From: a virus
Length of the DNA stretch: 64,000 nucleotides
IMG/VR virus record: IMGVR_UViG_3300009514_000374
Coordinates: 1 to 64,000 of that record
Reading direction: 5' to 3' (one strand)
The position numbers and the translations under genes are program-made. The first letter of the stretch is position 1, and each line of letters begins with the position of its first letter. Of the stretch, positions 28,275 through 37,139 are shown one piece after another. The notes under the pieces are model-generated. The model was not told the origin of the DNA. It searched no databases and was given only the letters and a program-made list of their open reading frames with translations.

Positions 28275-31200
28275 AGCGGGGCGGGTCGAAGCCCGGTCTT
28301 TCGGGCATAGGTGGTTTGGAGCTTGGCCTTGCCGGGATGGCGGGCGAGGGCGAGAGATTCATGCGCGAGCAGGCTGACGAGGCCATGTACGCAGAGCTAC
28401 AGACCCGCGAGGCTAAGGAATTCACGCCCGAGCAGTGGAAGCGCCACAAGGAGCAACACCCCGGCGCCAAGCGTGAGGACCACACGATCAAGCGCCCGGA
28501 GGGCAAGGGTACAAAGGACAAGCCGAAGCCGAAGCCTTCGCGGTCCAAGAGTGACGAGAAGGCGCAGAGCCGGCTCAAGAAGCGCAAGGAAAAAGAGCCG
28601 CCTCCCGCGAAGGTCGAGGATCTTCCCGAGGACGACGCCAAGAAACTCAAAGAACGCTACAGGCTTGAGATCGTCGGCGACGACGCACACAAGGCCGCTG
28701 AGATTCGCAAGAAGGTGGTCGAGGGGATCCAGATGGCGGCCGACCTGTGTAAGCAAAAGCCGCCCGTGTGCGAAGGGAACAAGGGAATCCCTCGGCACGA
28801 AATGCCGCAGATTGAGAACAAGACGATTGCGGAGATGCTCAAGGGACATCCCGGCGACCAGGCAAAGGCCAAGGCTGCCATCGCAGCGGGGGCCGACCCG
28901 GACGACGATCGGTCTATCCTCGATCAATTCGTGGACCGTCTGAAAAAGGCCGGCATCGACCACCACGACACGGAAATTCCAGTCGGAAAGCTGATGGCGA
29001 CGCAGCGGGAGTTGATCACGGACACTGTGTACGGGATCGCGGACGTGCATCTCCGGGGCAAATTCGACGCCTCCAAGGGCATCGTCGTTTCACGGGACGG
29101 CTACATTCTCGACGGACACCATCGGTGGGCTGCACTGCTCACCATCGATCCTGATCGCAAAATGGAAGCGACGGTGATCGACATGGACATGGACGACCTT
29201 TTGGCAGAGGCGCACGCACAGCCGGGCTCGTTCCTGCAAGGCATGGACGACAAGCCGCTGCCCGCCGAGAAGCAAAAGGAACACAAGAAAAAGCGCAAAA
29301 GCAAGCTCCCGAGCAAAGCCAACCCCAAGGGCAAGCCCGGCAAGCCGGAGAAAAAGGCTCACATGGACTCCCTTCGATCACAGGTCATTCGTCTCGCTCA
29401 CGCTAAGCCTGAGCTTCGTTCCAAGTTGCTGCCGCTGCTCAAAGAGGGGAAGGAGTGGCCCTCGGAGGAAGCTCGCAAAAAGTACCTCCAAGAGCATCCC
29501 AAGGCCGACCCCAAGCGCCACACGGTTCGGAGCGAGCAGCCTGGCAAGCCCAAAAAGGATGACGAGGCCGAAGCAAAGCCCAAGGTTGAGGACGAGGCGA
29601 AGGCCAAGCCTTCCAAGGGCAAGCCCGCGCCTTCCAAGGGTGACGCGGACGCGGAGAAGCGCCTCAAGCAGCGCGAGGAAGGCCATAAGCCACAAGACCC
29701 TGACCTCAAGGACTACGAGCCTCCGAGCGAGAACCCTCCCACAAAGCTCAAACCAGAGCACCTGGCCGAGATCAAGGAGTACAAACTCGACATCGTTGGC
29801 GACGACGCGGTGGCGGCTGTCGAGATCAAGCGGCGCGCCAAGGAATTCGCTGAAAAGCTCAAAAAGGGAATCAAGGAGTCGGCGGACATCTGCAAGGTGA
29901 ACCCGCCTGTGTGCGAGGGGAACATGGGCCTCACGCGCGACAAGATGCCCCAGATCACCGACGACTCCGTGCAAGACATGCTCGGAGCGATGGGCGACGA
30001 CGAGTACAAAGCCCTGGCGAAGCAGGTCGAGAAAAGTGGCCTGAAATCGATCGAGGACGCGGGGGCGCGCAAGCGGTTCCTCAAGCGGGCCAAGGGCGAG
30101 GCAGCCCTCCAGGCAGGAGCGGACCCCGACGATAAGCGCCCCGTGTTCGATCAATTTCTGGACGGGCTTGGCAAATCGGGAGTCAAGACAAAAGAGGAAA
30201 CGATCCCGGTCGGCAAGCTCAAGGCCACACAGTCGGAGATCGAAGCCGAGAAGGCGATCGGCATGGCTGATTCACACCTGGCAGGGAAATTCCCGACCAT
30301 CGACGCCTCTGTTGTTGTGTCTCGTGATGGACACATTCTCGACGGACACCATCGTTGGGCCGCCATTATGACCATCGACCCTGCTCGGGAGATGAAGGTC
30401 AAAGTGATCGACATGGACATGAAGGATCTGCTTCACGAGGCAGCATCCTTCCCTGGCGTGTTCCAGGCCGCTCTCGACTCGATGCCGCTGCCCGAGGGCA
30501 AGCAGAAGGAGTACAAGGGCAAGCACACGTCGAAGGTGATGGGGGGCGGCAAGGGTAAGAAGGCGGACGAACAAATCATCCGAGCCCACCTTGTACGGGT
30601 CGCCTACGAGAACCCTGAGCTTCGTCCGAAGCTACTCCCGCTTCTTAGGGAAGCCTTGGAGCATCCAAACGAGCAAGCCCGAAAAGAGTATCTCCGGCAA
30701 CACGAAAATGCTGACCCGAAGAACCATACGGTTCGGCGACCAAAAGGCTTGGGAAAAGTTAAGGAGTTGTTCAAGGGCGACAAAAAGCGTCGGCAGGAGC
30801 ACGAGCACTACGATCTTGAGAAGCGTAAGGAGGGTTGGCGGGACCGCAGGAAAAAAATGGACAAGATCTGGAGTACCCAGGTCGATTCCCTGCCCGCAGC
30901 GGCGCGGGCTGTGGTTGAAAGCTACCGGATGAAAGAGTGGCCGCTCATGCCTGGCTTGGGTTCGGATCCCGATCTCAGGAAACACCAGGACGAGATTGTG
31001 AGCAAGGAGCAGCATGAAAAGATCCGTAACCGGCAAGAAAAAGCCGAGGCGGAAGCCAAAAAGCTGTCTCCCGAAGCGCGTTTGAAAACGCTCCAAGAAG
31101 CATTGAGCGAAGCCAAAAAGGAACACGAAAAGCGTCGGAAGGAGAATTCCTCGTCGTTGGCGACGGCCTCTGCTTCCAAAATTCAGTGGATCCTGGCAAG

Positions 31201-31900
31201 GGAAATCAAGGCGCTTGAAGGCAAGGGTAAGAAGGCCGACAATCAGATCATCCGAGCCCACCTTGTTCGGGTCGCCTACGAGAACCCTGAGCTTCGCCCG
31301 AAGCTACTCCCGCTTCTCAAAGAGAGCTACGGCGGATTGCCGCGCTCGGCTTACTTGCCGCGCCATTTGGAAGGGGTGGACCCTGACGTGCCCACAGGTA
31401 CCGATCTGGCGATCTGGCAGTGGGAGGAAAACGGCAAGCTCTACGCGATTGCATTCCAAGGCCGAGCCAAGAAGCCCTTGTGGAATTACAGGTTCCGTAA
31501 CGAGGGAGATCGTCAGCGGCGGATCCAAGAAACGATCGAGGTTCGTCGGAAATGGATCAAAGCCAAAGCCGAGGAACGACGCAAGCGCAAGGAATACAAG
31601 CACGACTACGTGGTGGGCGACGTGTTGTACTCGTCATGGGGCTACGACCAGACCAACATCAATTTCTACGAGGTCGTCGCAACAAAGGGCAAGCAGGTTG
31701 TGGTCCGCGAGATCGGTAAGAAGGTCGTCCGTGAGGAACGTGGGGCGGACTACGTGGCAGCGGTGCCCGGCCGCTACACCGGGCCTGAGCTTCGCCGTCG
31801 TCCGTCGATGGGTGGCAGTATCAAGATCAACACCGTACAGCGGGCCTCCAAGTGGGACGGCAAGCCCAAGTACCAGACTGCATTTGGGTGGGGCCACTAG
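28271..31900 (+). CDS. Polyprotein-like chain: two ParB-like domains, three tag A copies, C-terminal phage domain
   Basis: 1209 residues from ATG 28271 (overlaps the previous stop as ATGA). Order: an HPGAKREDHTI module (about 60-73); ParB/Srx-like domain 1 with VVSRDGYILDGHHRWAALL near 272-290; tag A (about 370-390) plus an ARKKYLQEHPKADP module; ParB-like domain 2 with VVSRDGHILDGHHRWAAIM near 680-698; tag A (about 772-792) plus ARKEYLRQHENADP; a coiled-coil region; tag A (about 995-1015). The C-terminal domain (about 1100-1209; YVVGDVLYSSWGYDQTNINF ... FGWGH) is common in phage proteins. The ParB-like domains are paralogous copies. Repeated tags at domain borders suggest proteolytic maturation or repeated docking. 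Confidence 0.8.
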   Translation: MKRGGSKPGLSGIGGLELGLAGMAGEGERFMREQADEAMYAELQTREAKEFTPEQWKRHKEQHPGAKREDHTIKRPEGKGTKDKPKPKPSRSKSDEKAQSRLKKRKEKEPPPAKVEDLPEDDAKKLKERYRLEIVGDDAHKAAEIRKKVVEGIQMAADLCKQKPPVCEGNKGIPRHEMPQIENKTIAEMLKGHPGDQAKAKAAIAAGADPDDDRSILDQFVDRLKKAGIDHHDTEIPVGKLMATQRELITDTVYGIADVHLRGKFDASKGIVVSRDGYILDGHHRWAALLTIDPDRKMEATVIDMDMDDLLAEAHAQPGSFLQGMDDKPLPAEKQKEHKKKRKSKLPSKANPKGKPGKPEKKAHMDSLRSQVIRLAHAKPELRSKLLPLLKEGKEWPSEEARKKYLQEHPKADPKRHTVRSEQPGKPKKDDEAEAKPKVEDEAKAKPSKGKPAPSKGDADAEKRLKQREEGHKPQDPDLKDYEPPSENPPTKLKPEHLAEIKEYKLDIVGDDAVAAVEIKRRAKEFAEKLKKGIKESADICKVNPPVCEGNMGLTRDKMPQITDDSVQDMLGAMGDDEYKALAKQVEKSGLKSIEDAGARKRFLKRAKGEAALQAGADPDDKRPVFDQFLDGLGKSGVKTKEETIPVGKLKATQSEIEAEKAIGMADSHLAGKFPTIDASVVVSRDGHILDGHHRWAAIMTIDPAREMKVKVIDMDMKDLLHEAASFPGVFQAALDSMPLPEGKQKEYKGKHTSKVMGGGKGKKADEQIIRAHLVRVAYENPELRPKLLPLLREALEHPNEQARKEYLRQHENADPKNHTVRRPKGLGKVKELFKGDKKRRQEHEHYDLEKRKEGWRDRRKKMDKIWSTQVDSLPAAARAVVESYRMKEWPLMPGLGSDPDLRKHQDEIVSKEQHEKIRNRQEKAEAEAKKLSPEARLKTLQEALSEAKKEHEKRRKENSSSLATASASKIQWILAREIKALEGKGKKADNQIIRAHLVRVAYENPELRPKLLPLLKESYGGLPRSAYLPRHLEGVDPDVPTGTDLAIWQWEENGKLYAIAFQGRAKKPLWNYRFRNEGDRQRRIQETIEVRRKWIKAKAEERRKRKEYKHDYVVGDVLYSSWGYDQTNINFYEVVATKGKQVVVREIGKKVVREERGADYVAAVPGRYTGPELRRRPSMGGSIKINTVQRASKWDGKPKYQTAFGWGH

Positions 31901-31909
31901 GACAGTGCT

Positions 31910-32884
31910 GTGCGCCTCTACCATTTCACGAGCACGTTCCATCTCCAGTCGATCCTAGATCGCGGGATTTCCCGAGGGGATGTGCCCACGTCCCCTGGCG
32001 GTGGTTTCAACGCGCCGTGGCTCACGAAAAACAAGAACCCGCGAGGTCAAGCATGGGCCGGGGGCTCGTTCAAGACAGCGGTGCGTATCACCGTTGAGAT
32101 CCCCAACAGCGACCCCAAGCTCAAGCACTGGCCTGAGCTTGCAGCCGAAAAGAACGTCTCGGACTCGTGGTTCCTGGCGCTCGACAAGGCGGGTGGCGGT
32201 GGCTCGGACGACTGGTACATCTACATGGGCTCGATCCCCGTGAGCCGGATCAAAGAGGTCGAGGTCAACGGAAAGACGGTGAAGGTCGGGAAAGCGGTGG
32301 GCTTCCATGGATGGAAGATGTCACCAGAGTCGATGCGCTTGCCCGGCCCACAATTCACCGACAAGAAACCGATCCCGGCCGAGGACATCGAGGAAGCCGT
32401 TGAGTATCTGGACGAGGTAAAGCCCGGTGTGCTCGTCGGCTACAGTCGCGGCGGTGCCATCACCATGCTCGCGCTACGCAAGCACCGGGGCGCCAAACCC
32501 AAGGTGATCTACGTGGCGCCGGCTTGGCTCCGAGGGTGGGCTCATGCTCAGCCACCGCACACCCAAGGCGTGATCCTCCACGGGGACAAGGACAAGCACG
32601 TTCCCCTGGAGCACTCCTGTGAGCTTGCCAAGGACACGGGGATGCCGCTTCGCGTCGTGGAGGACAGGAACCACATCACGATCCTCAAGGACAAGCTCAA
32701 CCCGAATGCAGGCAAGCCCGTGCCGCGCTCGATGTTGGACGACTGTGTGAACAAGTTGCCTGATTGGGGCACGAGCGGCGTGGGCACCCCTGAGCAGGTG
32801 AAGCAGCAACAGGAATTCGCAGACCGCCTTGGGATGGCGGTCAAAGTAGCCGCCCGCTATCTCAACGGGGGCTCTCGCCGGTAG
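31910..32884 (+). CDS. ART-like domain fused to alpha/beta hydrolase, C-terminal tag B
   Basis: 324 residues from GTG 31910. Residues 1-130 (LYHFTSTFHLQSILDRGI, APWLTKNKN, KTAVRITVEI, DDWYIYMGSIP) resemble the (L)YHxT and following strands of ART-like folds such as RNA 2'-phosphotransferase or DarT-like proteins. Residues about 145-290 form a compact alpha/beta hydrolase with nucleophile GYSRGG, acid in HGDKDKHVP and His in EDRNHITIL. The C-terminus KVAARYLNGGSRR is tag B. A hydrolase fused to an ART-like domain could add and remove, or sequentially process, the same modification; that is inference. Confidence 0.68.
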   Translation: MRLYHFTSTFHLQSILDRGISRGDVPTSPGGGFNAPWLTKNKNPRGQAWAGGSFKTAVRITVEIPNSDPKLKHWPELAAEKNVSDSWFLALDKAGGGGSDDWYIYMGSIPVSRIKEVEVNGKTVKVGKAVGFHGWKMSPESMRLPGPQFTDKKPIPAEDIEEAVEYLDEVKPGVLVGYSRGGAITMLALRKHRGAKPKVIYVAPAWLRGWAHAQPPHTQGVILHGDKDKHVPLEHSCELAKDTGMPLRVVEDRNHITILKDKLNPNAGKPVPRSMLDDCVNKLPDWGTSGVGTPEQVKQQQEFADRLGMAVKVAARYLNGGSRR

Positions 32885-32939
32885 GTACCGATTGGCGGGT
32901 CGATGGCGATACTCCGAACCTTCCCCGTGAACGCGGAGC

Positions 32940-33431
32940 GTGCGGGTGAAAGGCCCGCCCATCTCGGTACAGTGGTGCATGGGCATTGTGGCTCCCCGAA
33001 AGCCGTGGGCGAAAGGCGCTCACGGGAATTACTCGTGCTTCACCATCGAGGTAATGGTCGTCCGCGACGCCCAAGGCGACGTGTGGAGCCAACACGACTT
33101 ACAATCGGATCAGGATCGGGAGGTTGCTGGAGCGATGCCAAGCGGAGGCATCGAACAGGCGGCACATGCGCTATTGTGCGAGTCGATCAAGCGCGAGGCG
33201 CTGCTCGACATCCTGATCAAGATGTCCAACGATCCTGTATTCCGCGAGGAAATTCGGGACGAGAGCCCGGAAACGGTGAAACGCCTCTCGGATGGCGTAG
33301 TAAATGCTATCCTCGGGACATTCCAGCAAGCGGTGGTGAAATTGGGGCCGGAAGCGGCGCGAGGGGCGCTCGACCTAATTCGCCAGGAGATGAATGAGCA
33401 AGAAACGAAACCCGGACCCGACGATGTTTGA
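32940..33431 (+). CDS. Hypothetical protein
   Basis: 163 residues from GTG 32940; a competing frame from 32903 looks like a shadow (Arg/Pro-rich, no structure). It starts MRVKGPPISVQWCMGIVAPR. The C-terminal half is helical (ALLDILIKMSNDPVFREEIR, then RLSDGVVNAILGTFQQAVVK). No family recognised. It overlaps the next gene, suggesting one message. Confidence 0.55.
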   Translation: MRVKGPPISVQWCMGIVAPRKPWAKGAHGNYSCFTIEVMVVRDAQGDVWSQHDLQSDQDREVAGAMPSGGIEQAAHALLCESIKREALLDILIKMSNDPVFREEIRDESPETVKRLSDGVVNAILGTFQQAVVKLGPEAARGALDLIRQEMNEQETKPGPDDV

Positions 33432-33630
33432 GCGGAACGCACAGGCCATGAAGCCCGTTCTGGAGCGTCGGCACGCCGCGAGCCAGCGAGCTATCCTACT
33501 GCGGCTCCAAGCCGCTCTGGAGGCCGGTGAGGACGTTGAGGCGGCTGTCACGGAGGCTGCGTCGGACGTGTACTGGCAAGGCGTGAAGGACGGGCTCGAT
33601 TTGACCCTCCCGAACCCCGACGCGGCCTGA
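33394..33630 (+). CDS. Small helical protein
   Basis: 78 residues from ATG 33394 inside the end of the previous gene. Basic start (MSKKRNPDPTMFERNAQAMK) and helical centre (RAILLRLQAALEAGEDVEAA). Similar small proteins occur among phage structural genes, but no specific match is recognised. Confidence 0.55.
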   Translation: MSKKRNPDPTMFERNAQAMKPVLERRHAASQRAILLRLQAALEAGEDVEAAVTEAASDVYWQGVKDGLDLTLPNPDAA

Positions 33631-33649
33631 TTCGCCCACGTTTTTCGGC

Positions 33650-33655
33650 CTATGC
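33650..33655 (+). promoter_or_regulatory. CTATGC, weak CTATA-type element
   Basis: TCGGCCTATGCGCC lies 31 nt before GTG 33687. It shares the left flank with better copies but has only a partial core. Confidence 0.25.
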
Positions 33656-33686
33656 GCCCCCTAGGAATAGGGAGTCCTACGCGCGC

Positions 33687-34544
33687 GTGCCGATTGATTG
33701 GGATACTCAGCCCCTCGGGCAAATGACCGACGCTTCTTTGGCGGACAGGATTGGTGTGTCCTCTGGAGTGGTTCAGTACCAGCGCGCGAAACGCAAGATC
33801 CGACCTTTTCATCCGAATCGATCGATCAAAGGGATCCAATGGGACGACCAACCGCTAGGGCAGGTTAGCGATTCGGATCTTGCCCGCCAACTTGGAGTCG
33901 CCCCTGCCGTGGTGTGTAACGCCCGAAAAAGAAGAGGGATTGTAGCACTCACTCCCCGTTGTGCAGAGGTCGATTGGCGTACCCTTCCCCTCGGTGATTT
34001 TCCCGATCAAGCGATTGCGTCTTTGATCGGTGTGTCGCAGCCGACCGTCACCCGCCATCGTAATCGGCTTGGAATTGCTCCTTGTAAGCATCCGTTTCTG
34101 ACAAAAGAAGGGCGCGCTGCCAATTACCCCGAAGCCCTAATTGATCTGTACTGGCACGAGAGGAATATCGAGCACGAATTCCAGGTCCCGATCGGCCAGT
34201 ACATCGCTGATTGGGTTTTGGAAGGCAGACAAGTCGTAGAGTATGCTGGATTTTCGGCGAGCCCTCGATGGGGCAAGGCTTATCGGGCTCGTTTGCGTGA
34301 AAAGGTTGGCTTTTATACCTCAGAGGGGTGGGAGGTCCGTGTGATCTGGCCCCAAGATCTCAAAGAATACGATCTCGGTTTTCGACCCAAACCTTGTCGG
34401 GATCTGAGGTCCAATGGGGTTGTCTGGTCGGAGCAGCCTTTGGGGCAGATGCTTGACACCGCCCTGGCAAAACACCTTGGCGTGACTCAATCCACGGTTA
34501 CACGATGGCGGCAAAAGCTCGGCATCCCAAGATACCATGCGTAA
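33687..34544 (+). CDS. Endonuclease with repeated HTH modules
   Basis: 285 residues from GTG 33687. Three N-terminal modules (about 1-110) and one C-terminal module (about 245-285) share the pattern W-x-x-x-PLG-x-x-x-D-x-x-(L/I)A-x-x-(L/I)GV, each a helix-turn-helix. Between them, VPIGQYIADWVLEGRQVVEY, then RLREKVGFYTSEGWEVRVIW is a PD-(D/E)xK/EDxHD-like nuclease core (Asp in ADWV, Glu in VVEY). This architecture fits a mobile endonuclease with a modular DNA reader. Base composition is less GC-rich than its neighbours, which suggests recent arrival. It interrupts the tagged block. Confidence 0.72.
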   Translation: MPIDWDTQPLGQMTDASLADRIGVSSGVVQYQRAKRKIRPFHPNRSIKGIQWDDQPLGQVSDSDLARQLGVAPAVVCNARKRRGIVALTPRCAEVDWRTLPLGDFPDQAIASLIGVSQPTVTRHRNRLGIAPCKHPFLTKEGRAANYPEALIDLYWHERNIEHEFQVPIGQYIADWVLEGRQVVEYAGFSASPRWGKAYRARLREKVGFYTSEGWEVRVIWPQDLKEYDLGFRPKPCRDLRSNGVVWSEQPLGQMLDTALAKHLGVTQSTVTRWRQKLGIPRYHA

Positions 34545-35139
34545 AGCAGCTAAAGCCGATTTGGTGCCACAGAGGCAACCTTCCCAATTTTCGTGCATGA
34601 CAACATCCATGCAGATGTGTCTGCTCGCGCTCGGAATTCCTGCCGCAGAAGCGACGTATGAATTGGTCAACAAGGTCATGGGCGCCAAGCCGATGAATGG
34701 CGCGACGTGGGAGGATGCCGCCGCATGTGCTCAGCACTACGGGTGCCGTGCCACGTTGGTCGTACCCTCGACCATTCGTCAGATGAAGGAGTGGACTGAC
34801 GCCGGGACGCCCGTGATGATCGCGTGGAACCCCGAGGGCCGCGACTGGTCGCACGCCTCCGTCGTGTTCCACGTTGACGACGACCTCACCGTTCACGTCG
34901 CCGACCCGAATATCCCAGACCCCGACGAGACCGTGCGGGTCGTACCCAAAAGCGAATTCTATTCCAAGTGGTCCGAAAAATGGCCTCGCTACCTTGTGCG
35001 TCGCCCGGCGATGGCGATCGAGCGCGAGATCAGTGATGGCAAACAGGTCATGGCAAGCATGGCCCGTACCGCTTCGACCCGTTCCGTGGGGGCCACGATC
35101 GTAGCTGCCCGCTTCCGAGCCAGACAGGAGAAACCATGA
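34537..35139 (+). CDS. C39-like cysteine peptidase, C-terminal tag B
   Basis: 200 residues. PQRQPSQFSCMTTSMQMCLL supplies a Gln and catalytic Cys, DWSHASVVFHVDDD the His, and VADPNIPD the Asp of a C39/papain-like fold (about 10-150). The C-terminus RSVGATIVAARFRARQEKP is tag B. The peptidase could process tagged virion proteins or act on the host. It overlaps the upstream endonuclease by eight bases and the downstream gene by four. Confidence 0.72.
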   Translation: MRKAAKADLVPQRQPSQFSCMTTSMQMCLLALGIPAAEATYELVNKVMGAKPMNGATWEDAAACAQHYGCRATLVVPSTIRQMKEWTDAGTPVMIAWNPEGRDWSHASVVFHVDDDLTVHVADPNIPDPDETVRVVPKSEFYSKWSEKWPRYLVRRPAMAIEREISDGKQVMASMARTASTRSVGATIVAARFRARQEKP

Positions 35140-36545
35140 GCCGTTCCCGCCTTACCGATCCTAGCCGCATCGAGAACAAGTGGGGTCAGACCCTTGGCAA
35201 GAAGGCCGCCAGGGCTCCCTCGGGACTCTACGGGTATCCCAAATCGATCCAAGCCTCGTGCGAGGCCAGCGTTCGCAAGCTGCGGAAGGCCGCACTCAAG
35301 ATCGTCAAGGCCGCGTACCAGAAGGACGCCAAGGTCGCCGATTTCCTTGAGGTCCACGCCAAGCGAAACAAGAGCGTCCCGGCCAAGGTGCTGCTCGCCA
35401 CGCTCAACGAGGCTCGTCCTGTGTTCGGCAAGTTTGGCGTCGAGGGTGGCAAGACAGCGGCCCGAGGACGGTACGGGCTCTATGGCTACCCGGCCCGCAC
35501 CGCCAGCCTCGGTGTCCAGGCGTGTGCCCAATTCCGTGAGGCGGCGGGGCACATCGCTTCGGATCTTCACCGACGCAAGGCGGCTAAGTACGAGCGCATC
35601 ACCGGGTTTCTCCAGTCACACTGGAAACAAGGCAAGTGCGGCTACTCCCGCTTGCTCCACGCGAGCTACCCCGATGCCTCGATGCGGCTTGCATCTGGCG
35701 CCGAGAAACAATCGGGCCGTAAGCAAGCTGGCCCTGGCGCTGGCGTGGATGTGATCCTCTCGGGCGATAAGCGAGGGTATCGCTTGCCTGACCGCATTGA
35801 CTACGACGGCGACCTCAAGGTCACAGAGAAGGGGAAAGTGACGGGAAAAGCAACCTGTACGAACCTTTACATCGCCTCGTACTACGACAGCGCCTTCATT
35901 CGTAACCCCGGCACGATCGAGGTTGACGATTTGGGGGATGCTTTCACCGACGAGATGGAATACGTGTTCGGCCCGGAGGGGAAGCAAGGTAAGGTCAAGC
36001 TCACCGCTCAGGTCAGTGGCGTGGAGAATGCCATGCTGAGCGGTGGGTACGTCCGCAGCAATGCCCCCTCGCATTTCGATGTCAAAGGCGTCTTGCTGGT
36101 CGAGGTTGAGGATGAAGGCGGCTACGTCGGATCCTTTGAGGTACCTTTCGACGGCACCATGAACACAACGCCTGCGTTCAAAGAGGCGTGGGAAAGCCTG
36201 GACGACCCGGATTGGGACGAGCGTGACGAGGACGGGAACTTCATCGAGGAAGGCCCCGAAAAGCGCTTTGCTTCGGGACCACCTACGACGGTTGCTGGCT
36301 GGCTCGGAGAATCCAAGACGGCGGGGTCCTACCTCACCGTCGTCCCGGCCCACGGACGCGACTACAGCAGCAAGGCGGCCGTGATGAAGGATTGGGCCGA
36401 CAACATGGATTTCCTCGTCATGGATATGTCGTCCCCTTGGGACGGCAAGCCGATCAACAAGCAGGATGCCGACAACGCTGGCAACTTGCGCGCGATCAAC
36501 ATCCGCTACAACAAGCTGCGCAAGGTCGTAGTGATCAACCTCTAG
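35136..36545 (+). CDS. Phage virion-associated protein with duplicated N-terminal module
   Basis: 469 residues. Two related modules, GLYGYPKSIQASCEASVRKL (about 30-100) and GLYGYPARTASLGVQACAQF (about 112-185), are internal repeats of a helical unit I have seen in phage proteins. A beta-rich region follows (about 200-375). The C-terminal module is SYLTVVPAHGRDYSSKAAVM, MDFLVMDMSSPWDGKPINKQ and KVVVINL. Probably structural or packaged. Coupled to the C39-like gene. Confidence 0.68.
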   Translation: MSRSRLTDPSRIENKWGQTLGKKAARAPSGLYGYPKSIQASCEASVRKLRKAALKIVKAAYQKDAKVADFLEVHAKRNKSVPAKVLLATLNEARPVFGKFGVEGGKTAARGRYGLYGYPARTASLGVQACAQFREAAGHIASDLHRRKAAKYERITGFLQSHWKQGKCGYSRLLHASYPDASMRLASGAEKQSGRKQAGPGAGVDVILSGDKRGYRLPDRIDYDGDLKVTEKGKVTGKATCTNLYIASYYDSAFIRNPGTIEVDDLGDAFTDEMEYVFGPEGKQGKVKLTAQVSGVENAMLSGGYVRSNAPSHFDVKGVLLVEVEDEGGYVGSFEVPFDGTMNTTPAFKEAWESLDDPDWDERDEDGNFIEEGPEKRFASGPPTTVAGWLGESKTAGSYLTVVPAHGRDYSSKAAVMKDWADNMDFLVMDMSSPWDGKPINKQDADNAGNLRAINIRYNKLRKVVVINL

Positions 36546-36549
36546 TCCG

Positions 36550-37137
36550 ATGTCAATTTCTCTCCGCGAAGGCGTCCAAGCGGACGTAGAACTGATGAAA
36601 GGCGGGGACCGCTTCCCGGTCGCCGCAGGTCCAATTCTACGCAGCACGGGTTGGCGCGGGGGCCTTTGGGTTCGTTACGTTCCACCCACGGGCGCCGATG
36701 ATTTCGTGGTCGAGGCAAGTGACGGCATCGACGGCACGGGGTTCTTGTTGTTCCCGAGCGAGAACTACAGCACGCCAGGCGGTTTCGCCTCCGGCGTGGC
36801 ACAAACTACCAACGAGCAAAATTGGACCTCGTACCAATTCACGACTGAGCCTGCGGTCGCCACGAACGTCGTGACGATGGTGAACGGAGGCACCCGAGTC
36901 CTGTTCCGCGTGTTTGAGACGGTGAGCCTGACGGGCGCTGGCGTCCGCTCGGGTCCACCGATCACGTACAGCCTCAACGACCCGCTCAAAATCAGCGAGA
37001 ATGGCTTGCTGTGCAACGACCCCGACGCAGCCTTGCTGGCCGCAACCGGGGGCGTGGTGACTCTCGTCGTGGGGTTCTGTTGCTCGGTGCCGTCACCCCG
37101 CAACGACAACCGACTCGGGCTCGACCTCAAATTCTAG
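36550..37137 (+). CDS. Probable virion protein, beta-rich
   Basis: 195 residues from ATG 36550, five bases after the preceding stop. Gly/Val/Thr-rich beta strands throughout (GGLWVRYVPPTGADDFVVEA, VTMVNGGTRVLFRVFETVSL) and no catalytic motif suggest a structural or decoration protein. No named family. Part of the continuous plus-strand block. Confidence 0.6.
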   Translation: MSISLREGVQADVELMKGGDRFPVAAGPILRSTGWRGGLWVRYVPPTGADDFVVEASDGIDGTGFLLFPSENYSTPGGFASGVAQTTNEQNWTSYQFTTEPAVATNVVTMVNGGTRVLFRVFETVSLTGAGVRSGPPITYSLNDPLKISENGLLCNDPDAALLAATGGVVTLVVGFCCSVPSPRNDNRLGLDLKF

Positions 37138-37139
37138 CC

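Noticed and set aside
32903-33397. A 164-residue plus frame overlapping the 32940 gene
   Set aside because: Arg/Gly/Pro-rich composition typical of a shadow; the 32940 frame has regular helices and overlaps the next gene in the usual manner.
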